Shown here one piece after another: positions 55,277 to 63,961 of a stretch of DNA of 64,000 nucleotides. The notes below the pieces were generated by a model that saw only the letters and a program-made list of their open reading frames with translations, made no database searches and was not told the DNA's origin. Location: contig NZ_ML214298.1 of the NCBI RefSeq assembly GCF_004698125.1, forward strand, positions 62,001 to 126,000, given 5' to 3'. Position numbers and translations under genes: made by a program. The DNA is from Halosimplex halophilum (GTDB lineage Archaea > Halobacteriota > Halobacteria > Halobacteriales > Haloarculaceae). The number at the start of each line of letters is the position of its first letter. The stretch's first letter is position 1.

Positions 55277-56143
55277 TCAGTCCTCGCCGGCGAGCGCCTG
55301 GTAGGTCGCCCGCAGCGTGACCGGCGTCACGTCGGCGGCGTCGGCGGCCTCGGCCTGGGTGAGCGGGTAGGCCCGTTCGTCGGCGGCGGTGTAGAGGCAG
55401 CCGGCGGCGACGCCGGCGGGGTTGCGGCCGTCGACGTGGTTCAGCTCGCGGGCGCGCTCGACCAGCTCGCGGGCACGGGCCTCCAGGTCCTGCGGGAGGT
55501 CGAGCTCGCTGGCGAACCGCGCGAGGTACTCCGCGGGGTCGATCGGGCCGGTGGGGAGGCCGAGCTCGCGGTTGAGGGCGTCGTAGGCAGCCGAGAGCTC
55601 CGCCTTCGACGCGCGGGCGTCGTCGACGACCTCGTCGATGGTCCGGGACACCTCGGCGGTGCGGCAGGTGGCGTAGACCGTCGCGGCGGCGAACCCCTCC
55701 AGCGAGCGGCCGCGCAGCAGGTCCTCGTCCTGCGCGGACTCGAAGAGGACGCACGCGCGGTCGCGGACGTGGTCCGAGAGGCCGAGCGCGCCGACGAGCC
55801 GGCGGATCTCCGTGAAGCCGTACACCTGGTTGCGCTCGGCCTTCGAGCCGATCTTCGTGCGGTTGTGCTGGCGGCGCATCCGGGCCATCCGCCGGCGCTT
55901 GCGGCCCTTGAGGCGGGTCGAGCGGCCGATCTCCGTCGAGAGGCCCCGGTCGTGGCGCGACCGGGTCAGCGGCGCGCCCGTCCGCTCGCGGTTCGTCTCC
56001 TCATCCTCGAACGAACGCCACTCGGGGCCGCGGTCGATGTTGTCCTCGGCGACCACGAGGCCGCAGCTCGTACAGACCGTTTCGCTGTCGTCGCTTCGCA
56101 GACTCCCCTCGCACTCCGGGCACGCAGTGACTGTCGTGCTCAT
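55277..56143 (-). CDS. tfb: Transcription initiation factor TFB
   Basis: This 288-residue archaeal TFIIB has an N-terminal zinc ribbon (CPEC...CTSCGLVV), the B-reader/linker segment (GPEWRSFEDEETNRERTGAPLT), and two cyclin-like repeats (about 100-190 and 200-285) with recognition helices including GRSLEGFAAATVYATCR and GRNPAGVAAGCLYTAA. TFB recruits RNA polymerase to TBP-bound promoters. Haloarchaea carry several TFBs with different promoter sets. It is slightly short for the family. Confidence 0.93.
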   Translation of the reverse strand: MSTTVTACPECEGSLRSDDSETVCTSCGLVVAEDNIDRGPEWRSFEDEETNRERTGAPLTRSRHDRGLSTEIGRSTRLKGRKRRRMARMRRQHNRTKIGSKAERNQVYGFTEIRRLVGALGLSDHVRDRACVLFESAQDEDLLRGRSLEGFAAATVYATCRTAEVSRTIDEVVDDARASKAELSAAYDALNRELGLPTGPIDPAEYLARFASELDLPQDLEARARELVERARELNHVDGRNPAGVAAGCLYTAADERAYPLTQAEAADAADVTPVTLRATYQALAGED

Positions 56144-56284
56144 ACGCGACGCTTCGCCCGGAAGGGGATTAATAAACGGTGCGGTAGCCCCCGGTCTCGG
56201 GCCGTGAGCCGGCCGATCCACCGACCGGTTACCGGTAGGTGGTCGGTCACCGGGTCGGCCGGTGGCGTGTTCGGCGAGTCGCGG

Positions 56285-56686
56285 CTACCGCTCGGCGAGC
56301 CACTCGCGGGCTTCCGCGCGGTCGCCGGCCATCACGTAGGTAAAGGGCAGGTCCTGGGTCTGGTCGACGAACTCCTCCATCTCCATCTCGGAGATGACGC
56401 TGTCGGAGTGGACGGAGACGCTGTAGTCGATGCCCGCCTCGATCTCCTTCGGGATCCACTCCTCCTGGAGCCAGCGCTTGTCCTCGTCGTCGTGGGCCCG
56501 GATCCCGCTCGTGTCGATGAGCACCTTCGACTTGTCGTTGCGCCGGATCACGTCGAGCAACTCGTTGCACCCGTCGCGGAACTCCTGACCGGCCGCGAAC
56601 TCGTCCCACGTGTGGAGTATCGCGTCGATGTCGTCGTCGACCTCGATCGTGTACTTCTCCGCGTCGACCGCGGTCTGCTTCGGCAT
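56285..56686 (-). CDS. STAS/SpoIIAA-like protein
   Basis: This 133-residue protein resembles SpoIIAA-like (STAS-type) small proteins: AEKYTIEVDDDIDAILHTWDEF, SKVLIDTSGIRAHDDEDKRW (strand followed by helix as in the STAS fold), SVSVHSDSVISEMEMEEF and an end in AGDRAEAREWLAER. It may be a signalling or lipid-binding modulator. Not in an operon. AT-rich sequence upstream near 56725-56760 probably includes its promoter. Confidence 0.6.
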   Translation of the reverse strand: MPKQTAVDAEKYTIEVDDDIDAILHTWDEFAAGQEFRDGCNELLDVIRRNDKSKVLIDTSGIRAHDDEDKRWLQEEWIPKEIEAGIDYSVSVHSDSVISEMEMEEFVDQTQDLPFTYVMAGDRAEAREWLAER

Positions 56687-56822
56687 ATCCTATCGACTCC
56701 GATTCACCCCCATGAATCCACTCCCCCGAGTATCAGGTGCGATAAAACCGACCTTCGCTGGTGTCGATTCGGACAGAAGCGGAAATGCAGTTCTCGATCG
56801 AGACAACGGATCCCGCGACCGC

Positions 56823-57857
56823 TCACTCGCCCCGGACCTCGTCCAGGTGGACACGCTCGCCGGTCTCGGCCGAGCGGTAGGCGGCGAGGACGATGTCGAC
56901 GGCCGCGCGCGCCTCGCGGGCGGGGACCTCGGGGTCGCGGCCCTCGCGGACGGCGGCGACGAAGTCGCGGACGACGCCCTCGTGGCCGGCACCGGCGTCG
57001 TGGGGGTCGCCCTCGACCTCGCGGGGTTCGGTCTCGGCGCCCCACAGCGACTCCTCGCCGGTCCCGAGGCGGAGTTCGACGCCCCCGTCGTCGAGCGAGA
57101 GCGAGCCCTCGGTCCCGTTGATCTCGGTGCGGTCGGTGCCGCCCTTGGTCGCCGTCGTGACCGCGACGGTGCCGACGGCGCCGCTCTCGAAGCGCAGGAC
57201 CATGGCGCCGGTGTCCTCGCACTCCAGGTCGCGGGCGAGCGCGTCCGCCTCGGCCTGGACGGACTCGACGCCGCCCATGACCCACTGCAGAGCGTCGAGC
57301 GCGTGGATCCCCTGGTTCATGAACGCGCCGCCGTCCATCCCGCGGGTGCCGCGCCACCCCGCCGAGTCGTAGTAGGCCTGGGGGCGGAACCACTCCAGCT
57401 GGGTCTCGGCCAGCACGGGCCGGCCGATCTCCCCGTTTTCGACGGCCCGCTTCGCGCGGCGGACCGCCGGGTCGAAGCGCCGCTGGAAGACGCCGGCCAG
57501 CGGCACGCCGGCGGCCTCGCAGGCCGCGACCATCCGGTCGACCCGCTCGGCGGTCACGTCCAGAGGCTTCTCGCAGAGGACGCCCGCGCCCGCCCCGGCC
57601 AGGTCGGTCGCCACGTCGGCGTGGGTCCCGCTCGGCGTGCAGACGCTCGCGGCGTCGACGCCGGCCTCGGCGACCATCTCCCCCGGGTCCCCGAAGGTCT
57701 CGGGGACCTCGTGGTCGTCGGCGAACTCCTCGGCGGCCTCGCGGTCCAGATCCGCACAGGCGACGAGCTCGGCGCCGTCGACCGCCGCGACGGCCTCGGC
57801 GTGGGTGTTGCCGATGCCCGCGCAGCCGACGATCCCGTACCGCAGTGAGTCAGCCAT
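56823..57857 (-). CDS. Gfo/Idh/MocA-family oxidoreductase
   Basis: This 344-residue NAD(P)-dependent dehydrogenase of sugars, inositols or related polyols has the N-terminal Rossmann loop GCAGIGNTHAEA, the family signature CEKPLDV, and the active-site region GGAFMNQGIHALDALQW with catalytic histidine/lysine neighbours. The length is typical. MADSLRYGIVG was chosen as start. The specific substrate cannot be assigned and no sugar cluster surrounds it. Confidence 0.85.
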   Translation of the reverse strand: MADSLRYGIVGCAGIGNTHAEAVAAVDGAELVACADLDREAAEEFADDHEVPETFGDPGEMVAEAGVDAASVCTPSGTHADVATDLAGAGAGVLCEKPLDVTAERVDRMVAACEAAGVPLAGVFQRRFDPAVRRAKRAVENGEIGRPVLAETQLEWFRPQAYYDSAGWRGTRGMDGGAFMNQGIHALDALQWVMGGVESVQAEADALARDLECEDTGAMVLRFESGAVGTVAVTTATKGGTDRTEINGTEGSLSLDDGGVELRLGTGEESLWGAETEPREVEGDPHDAGAGHEGVVRDFVAAVREGRDPEVPAREARAAVDIVLAAYRSAETGERVHLDEVRGE

Positions 57858-57920
57858 GCACACTCCGCGCGCGCCCACCCGTAAGTAACCCCCGTCGCCG
57901 GAGAGTCGTGCCCCGACGGG

Positions 57921-58139
57921 TCAGGCGTCGCAGTGCGGGCAGTCGTAGTGCTGGACGCCGTCGAGGTCCAGCCGCCACTCGTAGGCCGCCCCGCAGTCGT
58001 CGCAGGTGTCGTCGTCCGCCGACGATCCGGCCTCCCCGTCCGTCATCGAGCCGCTGTCGCCGTGATCGTGGTCGTGTCCGTCCGCGTCGCCGCCGTAGCG
58101 TTCCGAGCAGCCGCAGCTCCCGCCGGGCATGTCGTGCAT
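57921..58139 (-). CDS. His/Asp/Cys-rich metal-binding protein
   Basis: This 72-residue protein has an N-terminus with CGCSERYGG, a His/Asp-rich run (DGHDHDHGD), and a C-terminal zinc finger with CDDC and CPHC. Such composition implies metal binding or storage. Start at MHDMPGGSCG; the ATG three codons later is also possible. It is divergent from the gene at 58247 and downstream of no operon. A related-looking but longer frame (to 58958) is shadow. Confidence 0.55.
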   Translation of the reverse strand: MHDMPGGSCGCSERYGGDADGHDHDHGDSGSMTDGEAGSSADDDTCDDCGAAYEWRLDLDGVQHYDCPHCDA

Positions 58140-58246
58140 ATCCGGTCGATAGGGGCCGCCGGCGACAAGAAGACCCGTCAGACGCGCGACCGACCGTCGT
58201 GTTCGCTCCCCAACCATTAAACCGGAGCGGGGAAAAGCCGGTGACA

Positions 58247-58753
58247 ATGGGGCTGGACGAGATCGCCGCGGGGGTCGAGGTCGTCGCCGAGCAGCGCGAG
58301 GGGGGCGTCCCGACCGTCGACCGCACGGACGACCCGCTGGCCGACCGGCTCGAACCGTTCGCCGGGGAGCTGCCGTGTTCGCCCGCCGAGGCCGCGGCGC
58401 TGGTCGACGCCTACGCCGCCGGCAAGTCCGTCGGCGCCGCCGCCCGGGTCGCCGGGGTCGCGCCCACCGACGGCGCGAAGGCGCTGCACCTGTTCGGCGA
58501 GCACGTCTCGCCCGTCGGCCCGATGGGCCGGGAGATCGTCGCCGACTGGCTGGCCGGCGAGCTGCCCCGAACCGAGGCCGTCGAACTCGCGGGGGTCTCC
58601 GACCAGGAGTTCGCCCTCGCCGCCTTCGTCGAGACCCACGACCCGATCGAGGGCGCGATGGAGGCGGTGGAGGGCGCGCTCTCGGTCGGCGACGTGGACA
58701 AACGGGAGACGCTCGGCGATGCGATGGACGGGCCGGGCGACGTGGAGTTCTGA
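58247..58753 (+). CDS. Haloarchaeal helical protein, 168 aa
   Basis: This 168-residue all-helical acidic protein runs from MGLDEIAAGVEVVAEQREGG to GDAMDGPGDVEF. The middle contains a possible helix-turn-helix (YAAGKSVGAAARVAGVAPTDGAKALHLFG), and a second similar segment occurs (LPRTEAVELAGVSDQEFALAAF), so it may bind nucleic acid. An AT-rich site near 58215 (CATTAAAC) precedes it. No family is recognised. Confidence 0.6.
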   Translation: MGLDEIAAGVEVVAEQREGGVPTVDRTDDPLADRLEPFAGELPCSPAEAAALVDAYAAGKSVGAAARVAGVAPTDGAKALHLFGEHVSPVGPMGREIVADWLAGELPRTEAVELAGVSDQEFALAAFVETHDPIEGAMEAVEGALSVGDVDKRETLGDAMDGPGDVEF

Positions 58754-58812
58754 ACGGGCGTCCGCGGTCGAGAACGCGACCGGGGGCGTCGCTCCGAGCC
58801 CGCGACCGGCGG

Positions 58813-59910
58813 TCAGTCCGCGGGCTGGCGGGGGCCGCGGCGGCGGTCGTCGTCGTCTTTGCGCCTGTTCGCCACGACCTGACTGGCGACGAACGGCGCG
58901 GCGACGATGGCCCCGGCCAGCCCCCACAGCGAGGTCTCGAAGAGGTCGATCCCGGCACCGCTCCCGGACGCGCCCGCGGGGTTGCCGACCACGACGGCGC
59001 CCTTCATCCCGGCTGCCTCGTGGGGCGTGCAGGCGTACTTCACGACCCCCTCGCCGTCGAACTCCAGGGCGTAGGTGTCGCCCTCGGAGCCCTGCATCGG
59101 GCTCTCGAAGTCGTGGGACTCGCCCGCGACGTTGTGCTGGCCGCCCTTCCCGGTCCACTCCCAGACGACGGTCGTCCCGGGGTCGACCCGGACGGCCGCC
59201 GGGCTGAAGGCGAACGGGCCGCCGTTGCCCTCGGCGCCGACCTCGATGGTGACCTCGTCCTGGCCGGTCCTGTCGACCGTGCCGTCGTAGTTGCCGACGC
59301 CGTCGAACCAGCCGTCGTAGTCGGGCTCGGTGAATTCGCCGCCTCCGCCGGATCCGCTCCCGCTGCCGGAGCCGCTGGTCTCGTTGCCGGCGGCGCTCCC
59401 GCCGGCGGCGGTCCCGGTCGAACCCCCGCTGGGGACGGTCACGTCGACGTCGCCGACGATGACGGCCCCTTTCATGCCCATCGCCTGGTGGGGGACACAG
59501 AGGTACTTCGAGACGCCCTCGCTCTCGAAAGTGTGGCTGAAGGTGGCGCCCGCCTCGGATATCATCTCGCTCTCGTAGCTGCCGTCGTCGGCGACGACGT
59601 TGTGGGGCGTGCCCTCGCCGGTCCACTCCCAGACGACTTTCGTCCCCGGATCGACGCGCACGGCCGCGGGCCCGAAGCCGAACGCGCCGTTGTTGGCCTG
59701 GACCCCCACCTCGACGGTGACCTCGCTCTCGCCGGTCTCGTCGACGACGCCGTCGGCGTTGCCCACGTTCGAGAACCAGTCGGACAGGTCCGTCGACTGG
59801 GCGGCCGCCGGCCGCGCGCCGGCCGCGCCCAGCCCGCCCGCCGTCGCCCCGATAGCGAGGGTCTTCATGACCGTCCGCCGCCCCTCGTCGATGCCGTCGT
59901 CCGTGCTCAT
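58813..59910 (-). CDS. Two-domain halocyanin
   Basis: This 365-residue secreted blue-copper protein has a Tat-type N-terminus (EGRRTVMKTLAIGATAGG) followed by two halocyanin/plastocyanin domains. Type 1 copper ligands are seen as HNVV...CVPHQAMGMKG in domain 1 and HNVA...CTPHEAAGMKG in domain 2. A Gly/Ser-rich hinge joins them. A C-terminal membrane anchor (LAGAIVAAPFVASQVVANRRK) ends the protein. It is divergent from nirK and is a likely electron donor to it. Confidence 0.9.
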   Translation of the reverse strand: MSTDDGIDEGRRTVMKTLAIGATAGGLGAAGARPAAAQSTDLSDWFSNVGNADGVVDETGESEVTVEVGVQANNGAFGFGPAAVRVDPGTKVVWEWTGEGTPHNVVADDGSYESEMISEAGATFSHTFESEGVSKYLCVPHQAMGMKGAVIVGDVDVTVPSGGSTGTAAGGSAAGNETSGSGSGSGSGGGGEFTEPDYDGWFDGVGNYDGTVDRTGQDEVTIEVGAEGNGGPFAFSPAAVRVDPGTTVVWEWTGKGGQHNVAGESHDFESPMQGSEGDTYALEFDGEGVVKYACTPHEAAGMKGAVVVGNPAGASGSGAGIDLFETSLWGLAGAIVAAPFVASQVVANRRKDDDDRRRGPRQPAD

Positions 59911-59983
59911 ACACGACCGTTGCCGCCGTCCCCAAATAACCTCACTCGGGCGTTCCCGGAGCCTGGGAACGCCGCCGGGTATC

Positions 59984-59999
59984 GGCGAACATGTTCGCC
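59984..59999. promoter_or_regulatory. Palindrome midway between halocyanin and nirK
   Basis: GGCGAACATGTTCGCC is a perfect 16-bp palindrome. Its centre is about 81 bases from each start codon in the 162-bp divergent region. The CGAA-N4-TTCG core matches the kind of site reported for NarO/DNR-type anaerobic regulators in haloarchaea, as I recall it. A second inverted repeat, GCGTTCCC (59950-59957) with GGGAACGC (59965-59972), lies nearby. TATA-like TTATCC is at 60033-60038. Confidence 0.55.
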
Positions 60000-60072
60000 A
60001 CGCTCCTCTCGGGGCGGGAACCCGCGCCCCCCTTATCCGTGCGGTCCACCCACATCCGGATGTGAACCGGTC

Positions 60073-61158
60073 ATGACCAGCAAATCCACCCGTCGGACGT
60101 TCCTGAAGACCGGCGCCGCGGCGAGCGCGGCGGCCGTCGCCGGCTGCGCCGGCGAGATCCCCGAGGACAAGGTCACCGTCACGGAGGTCGACAGCGAGCC
60201 GCGGTCGCTGGACGCCCCGAAGGAGCCGACGGTCGACCGGGTGGCCGCCGACCCGACGGCCGTCCCCGACCCCGTCGACCGGGACGAACCCGCCACGGTC
60301 GAGGCCGAACTCACCACGCGGGAGGTGACCGCCGAGATCGAACCGGGCGTCACCTTCGAGTACATGACCTTCGACGGGCAGGTCCCGGGACCGATGATCC
60401 GCGCCCGCGTCGGCGACACGGTCGACCTGACCGTCCACAACGCCGAGGACAACCGGATGCCCCACAACATCGACCTGCACGCGGTCCGCGGGCCGGGCGG
60501 CGGCGCCGAGGCGACGATGGTCGGGCCCGGCGAGACCGAGCGCGTCCGCTTCAAGGTGACCTACCCCGGCGCGTTCATCTACCACTGCGCCGTCGCCAAC
60601 ATGGACTACCACATCTCCTCGGGGATGTTCGGCATCATCCTCGTCGAACCCGAGGGGGGCCTGCCCGAGGTCGACCGGGAGTTCTACCTCGGACAGCACG
60701 AGATCTACACGGACGGCGAGGCCGGCCAGGAGGGTCACCACACCTTCGACATGGGCGCGATGGCCCGCGAGGAGCCGACCTACGTGCTGATCAACGGCGA
60801 GCAGTACGCCATCACGCCGGACAACTACGGCGCGATGGCCGCCGAGACCGGTGAGACCGCCCGCGTCTACTACTGCGTGGGCGGGCCGAACCTCGCCAGT
60901 TCCTTCCACCCCATCGGGAGCGTCTGGGACGAGGTCTACCCCCAGGGCGGGCTCGGCGGCCGGCCCCAGCGGAACATCCAGACGACGCCCGTCCAGCCGG
61001 GTAGCACCGCTATCGCCACGATGCAGTTCCCGGTGCCCGGCCCGATCAAGCTCGTCGACCACTCGCTGTCGCGGGTCGCCCGCAAGGGCGCCATGGCCGT
61101 CCTCGGCGTCGAGGGCGAGGAGGACCCCGAGATCTTCGACCCCGAACCCGAGGACTGA
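60073..61158 (+). CDS. nirK: Copper-containing nitrite reductase
   Basis: This 361-residue NirK reduces nitrite to nitric oxide at the outer face of the membrane during denitrification. It has a Tat signal (STRRTFLKTGAAASAAAVAGCAG) with a lipobox-like Cys. The first cupredoxin holds type 1 copper ligands (HNIDLHAV, YHCAVANMDYHI with Cys-His-Met). The second supplies the type 2 copper histidine in SFHPIGSVWDEVY. Length and motifs fit haloarchaeal NirK. The regulatory palindrome upstream fits oxygen-dependent control. Confidence 0.93.
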   Translation: MTSKSTRRTFLKTGAAASAAAVAGCAGEIPEDKVTVTEVDSEPRSLDAPKEPTVDRVAADPTAVPDPVDRDEPATVEAELTTREVTAEIEPGVTFEYMTFDGQVPGPMIRARVGDTVDLTVHNAEDNRMPHNIDLHAVRGPGGGAEATMVGPGETERVRFKVTYPGAFIYHCAVANMDYHISSGMFGIILVEPEGGLPEVDREFYLGQHEIYTDGEAGQEGHHTFDMGAMAREEPTYVLINGEQYAITPDNYGAMAAETGETARVYYCVGGPNLASSFHPIGSVWDEVYPQGGLGGRPQRNIQTTPVQPGSTAIATMQFPVPGPIKLVDHSLSRVARKGAMAVLGVEGEEDPEIFDPEPED

Positions 61159-61256
61159 GCGGGACCCGGTCGGAGCTTTCGCCGCTGGCGGGGTTCTGAC
61201 GGCCTGGCGATACAGTCACGTGAATCGGCATCGAACCCCCCAGCGGGGTGTCAGCA

Positions 61257-61373
61257 ATGACAGCGCAGTCCCGTCTCCCCCGAGGTGCGGTCGCGCTCGC
61301 CGTCGTCGCCGTCCTCGCGCCGCTCGCCGCGCTGAAGTACATCTCGCCCGAGCGGCTCTGGCGCGGGTTGTAG
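61257..61373 (+). CDS. Single-TM small protein (putative)
   Basis: This 38-residue peptide has a basic start (MTAQSRLPRG), one hydrophobic helix (AVALAVVAVLAPLAALKYI) and a short tail (SPERLWRGL). Acidic residues are absent as expected for a membrane peptide. It follows nirK by about 100 bases, so it may belong to its transcript. A small membrane protein is plausible but unproven. The gap 61374-61493 shows lower GC and no gene. Confidence 0.5.
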   Translation: MTAQSRLPRGAVALAVVAVLAPLAALKYISPERLWRGL

Positions 61374-61493
61374 GCGGCGACCGTCGCTCGTTCTAGTGAC
61401 GATGTTCAGTTCGGGTTGCGAATGTATCGACAGCGGTTCACTCGGATTGTGAGGATGTGCAATGCTTCGTGCTGCACACGGGACGCGAATCGG

Positions 61494-62255
61494 TCACCGA
61501 TGCGTCAAATAGCGGTGGCCGCCGCTGGCCACTAGTCCGAGCCCGAGGAGCCACTGGAGTACGCCGGCGACGAAACGTAGCGCTGGCCTGCCTGGGTGAT
61601 AACTGGTGGTGACGACGGCGAATCCGTCGTCTGTCTCGATTATCAGCCCTCCGTCGTCGTACTCGTTGGCGGGGACAGACGGCAGTTCGGTGTCTACCTC
61701 TGCGCCGTGGACGTAGTGGTCAGTCGTCAACGAGTCCCGCCGAATCACGCGGCGCAGTTCCGGCGGTGCCCTCTCGATGGGAACGGCGATGGCGTCTAGC
61801 GTCTCCATAGATGAACGAGGCGTCAGCGTGACTCTGACCTGGCCCTCCGGCACCGTCTCCGAGGTGCGGTGCGTCGTCCGGGTCCGTTCGTAGAACCGTC
61901 CACCGTGGATGGTGTATGCCTGGTCCGCGGTCCAGTACTCGTCCGTTCGGTCGGTGGTCAGCGTCCGCGGTGGGCCACTCCCGTTTAACAGCCACGTCTC
62001 TAGTACACAAAGTCGTCGGCTGCTGGTGTCGGTCAAGCCATCACAGCCGATGCCGGCGATGCTCTCCGGTCGGTTGGCCCACTCGTCGTTGACAGAAAAC
62101 CGCAGGTCGTCGTCGGTGGCAGTGACGGCCACGCGCTGGTACTCGTACCGCTCGCTGCCGGGTGATATAGCGTGGAGGTGGCCCACGTTCGCCAGGAGGA
62201 CAGCACCGACTACGAAAAAGAACAGTCCTCGACGGGCGGGTGGGTCCAAAGCCAT
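61494..62255 (-). CDS. Haloarchaeal exported/membrane protein
   Basis: This 253-residue protein has an N-terminal signal or anchor helix (GLFFFVVGAVLLANVGHL), a large extracellular part with two cysteines (IGCDG and LCVLETW), and a C-terminal hydrophobic segment (LRFVAGVLQWLLGLGLVASGG). The extracellular domain is beta-rich (YQRVAVTATDDDLRFSVND). Lower GC than its surroundings suggests transfer. No family recognised. Confidence 0.6.
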   Translation of the reverse strand: MALDPPARRGLFFFVVGAVLLANVGHLHAISPGSERYEYQRVAVTATDDDLRFSVNDEWANRPESIAGIGCDGLTDTSSRRLCVLETWLLNGSGPPRTLTTDRTDEYWTADQAYTIHGGRFYERTRTTHRTSETVPEGQVRVTLTPRSSMETLDAIAVPIERAPPELRRVIRRDSLTTDHYVHGAEVDTELPSVPANEYDDGGLIIETDDGFAVVTTSYHPGRPALRFVAGVLQWLLGLGLVASGGHRYLTHR

Positions 62256-62357
62256 GAACTACCGGTACTGTGTCGAACGGTTATTCATTCGGTCCGTACA
62301 GTATGTACTCTGCACTGAGCACTCGCCGAGCGAAGCTCTCTCGAACCACGAGGGCTC

Positions 62358-62455
62358 GTCAGAGCTCCGCTCTGACGGTGTTTTTCACCCCCGTTTTTGC
62401 CGGAGGGATACCCGCAGCGCACCCCCGGCGCGCGAGGATACCTCTCCGGCAAAAA
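62358..62455. repeat. Nested inverted repeats upstream of epimerase gene
   Basis: GTCAGAGC (62358-62365) pairs with GCTCTGAC (62369-62376) and is followed by GGTG-TTTTT-CACC. Then TTTTTGCCGGAG (62394-62405) pairs perfectly with CTCCGGCAAAAA (62444-62455) across 38 bases. The elements lie in the 245-bp gap before the gene at 62501. The T-tracts give a terminator-like look, but a small mobile palindrome is also possible. Confidence 0.45.
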
Positions 62456-62500
62456 GATGGATGTCGAAACCGACAAGCGGCGCCCGGCGGGACGGCGGGT

Positions 62501-63919
62501 ATGGACGCCGACCCGACGATCTACGACGACCGGCTCGCGGCGGAGATGGACCGCGGCGAGTTCGTCCTCGCGGTCGTCACCGCGACCAAGCCCGACTTCT
62601 ACAAGCAGGCGCCGGTCGTCGCCGCCGCCCGCGAACGGGGCCTGCCCTGCTTCGTGGTCCACACCGGCCAGCACTACGACGACCTGCTCGGCCACGGACT
62701 AGAGGAGTACGACCTCGAACCGGCGATCGCCGCCGACCTGGGCATCCGCGGCGACCTGAGCGAGAAGACCGCCCAGACGATGCTCGCGGTCAGGCAACTG
62801 GCCGAGCGACTCGACGAGTGGCCCGACACCACCGTCCTCCCGCTGGTCCACGGCGACACCCACGCCGCCGCGATCTTCCCCCAGGCCTGGCTGTTCGCCA
62901 CGAACCAGGGGGTGGCCCACAACGAGGCCGGCCTCCGCGGGATGGCGCCCGACTACGACGCCGTCCGCGGAGCGGCGGGGGAACGGTCGGACGCCGGCGG
63001 GGCCGCCGACCTCGACCCCGCGGCGCTCGTCGACGCCCAGTGGGACGGCGAGTGGTCTGTCGACCGCACGGAGCCGTTCCCCGAGCAGTACGACACCTTC
63101 GTCGGTTCGGCCGCGGCCCGCTACCAGTTCGCGCCCGTCGAACTCAACCGCGAGCACCTCGAATCGGAGGGCTACCCCCGGACGGTCGACGGCGACGAGC
63201 GCGTCCCGGTCGTCGGCAACTCCGTCGTCGACGCCATCGAGATGAAAGCCGACCACGGCGGCGAGAGCGTCTTCGACGTGTATCCCGTGCTGGCGGAGCG
63301 CGACGACTGGATCCGCGTCGACATCCACCGCCGCGCGAACCTCCTGCCCGGCCGGTTCCGGGCGCTCGTCGAGGGCGTGGTCGCACTCGTCGAGGACGGA
63401 TACAACGTCAACTTCGTCGAACTCACGGCCACGCGCCACGCGCTCGAACGGCACGGCTACCGCGACCGCCTCCGGCGGCTGGCCGACGAGCGCGAGAACT
63501 TCCTCTTCACCGGCCTCTGGAAGAAACACGCCCACGTCTACGAGTTCCTCCGCTCGGGGCAGTGTCTCGCCGAACTCACCGACTCGGGCAGCATGCAGGA
63601 GGAGCTGAACCACATCGACGAGGCGGCCTGTCTGACCGCCCGGTTCAACACCGACCGCCCGGAGACGGTCTTCGACGCCGAGACGAACCTGCTCGTCCCG
63701 CCCGTCTCCGGCGAGTTCGTCCACGACATGGTCACGCACGCCCTCGAAACCGACGCCGTCCGCGAGCGCCTCCGGTCGGGCCCGGACCTCTACGGCGAGA
63801 ACGTCGGCGAGCGCATCGTCGACTTCCTCGCCGAGCGCCGCGACGCCGGCGTCTTCGAGTGGTCGCACGAACGGCAGGGCTTCGACGGCCTCGACGGGGA
63901 GTCCGTCGACTACCTGTAG
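62501..63919 (+). CDS. UDP-N-acetylglucosamine 2-epimerase-like enzyme
   Basis: This 472-residue protein is related to WecB-type UDP-GlcNAc 2-epimerases: LAVVTATKPDFYKQAPVVAAA (first Rossmann strand), VVHTGQHYDD (family motif), LPLVHGDTHAAA, GVAHNEAGLRG, RVPVVGNSVVDAIEM, DIHRRANL and LTDSGSMQEELNHI (the DSGG-like C-terminal UDP-binding loop). It is longer than WecB by about 100 residues. It probably makes ManNAc-type sugars for surface glycans, although no glycosylation genes are adjacent. Confidence 0.85.
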   Translation: MDADPTIYDDRLAAEMDRGEFVLAVVTATKPDFYKQAPVVAAARERGLPCFVVHTGQHYDDLLGHGLEEYDLEPAIAADLGIRGDLSEKTAQTMLAVRQLAERLDEWPDTTVLPLVHGDTHAAAIFPQAWLFATNQGVAHNEAGLRGMAPDYDAVRGAAGERSDAGGAADLDPAALVDAQWDGEWSVDRTEPFPEQYDTFVGSAAARYQFAPVELNREHLESEGYPRTVDGDERVPVVGNSVVDAIEMKADHGGESVFDVYPVLAERDDWIRVDIHRRANLLPGRFRALVEGVVALVEDGYNVNFVELTATRHALERHGYRDRLRRLADERENFLFTGLWKKHAHVYEFLRSGQCLAELTDSGSMQEELNHIDEAACLTARFNTDRPETVFDAETNLLVPPVSGEFVHDMVTHALETDAVRERLRSGPDLYGENVGERIVDFLAERRDAGVFEWSHERQGFDGLDGESVDYL

Positions 63920-63961
63920 CGGCGCGGCTCGGCGGTGAGGGCAGCAGAAAACGGCGTCACG

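Noticed and set aside
58375-60072. Long plus-strand frame running into nirK
   Set aside because: Only the part from 60073 matches a family (Tat signal and cupredoxins); the upstream part is antisense to the halocyanin gene.
59911-61062. Minus-strand extension of the halocyanin frame over nirK
   Set aside because: The halocyanin Tat signal starts at 59910; the extension is antisense to nirK and has no membrane or copper motifs.
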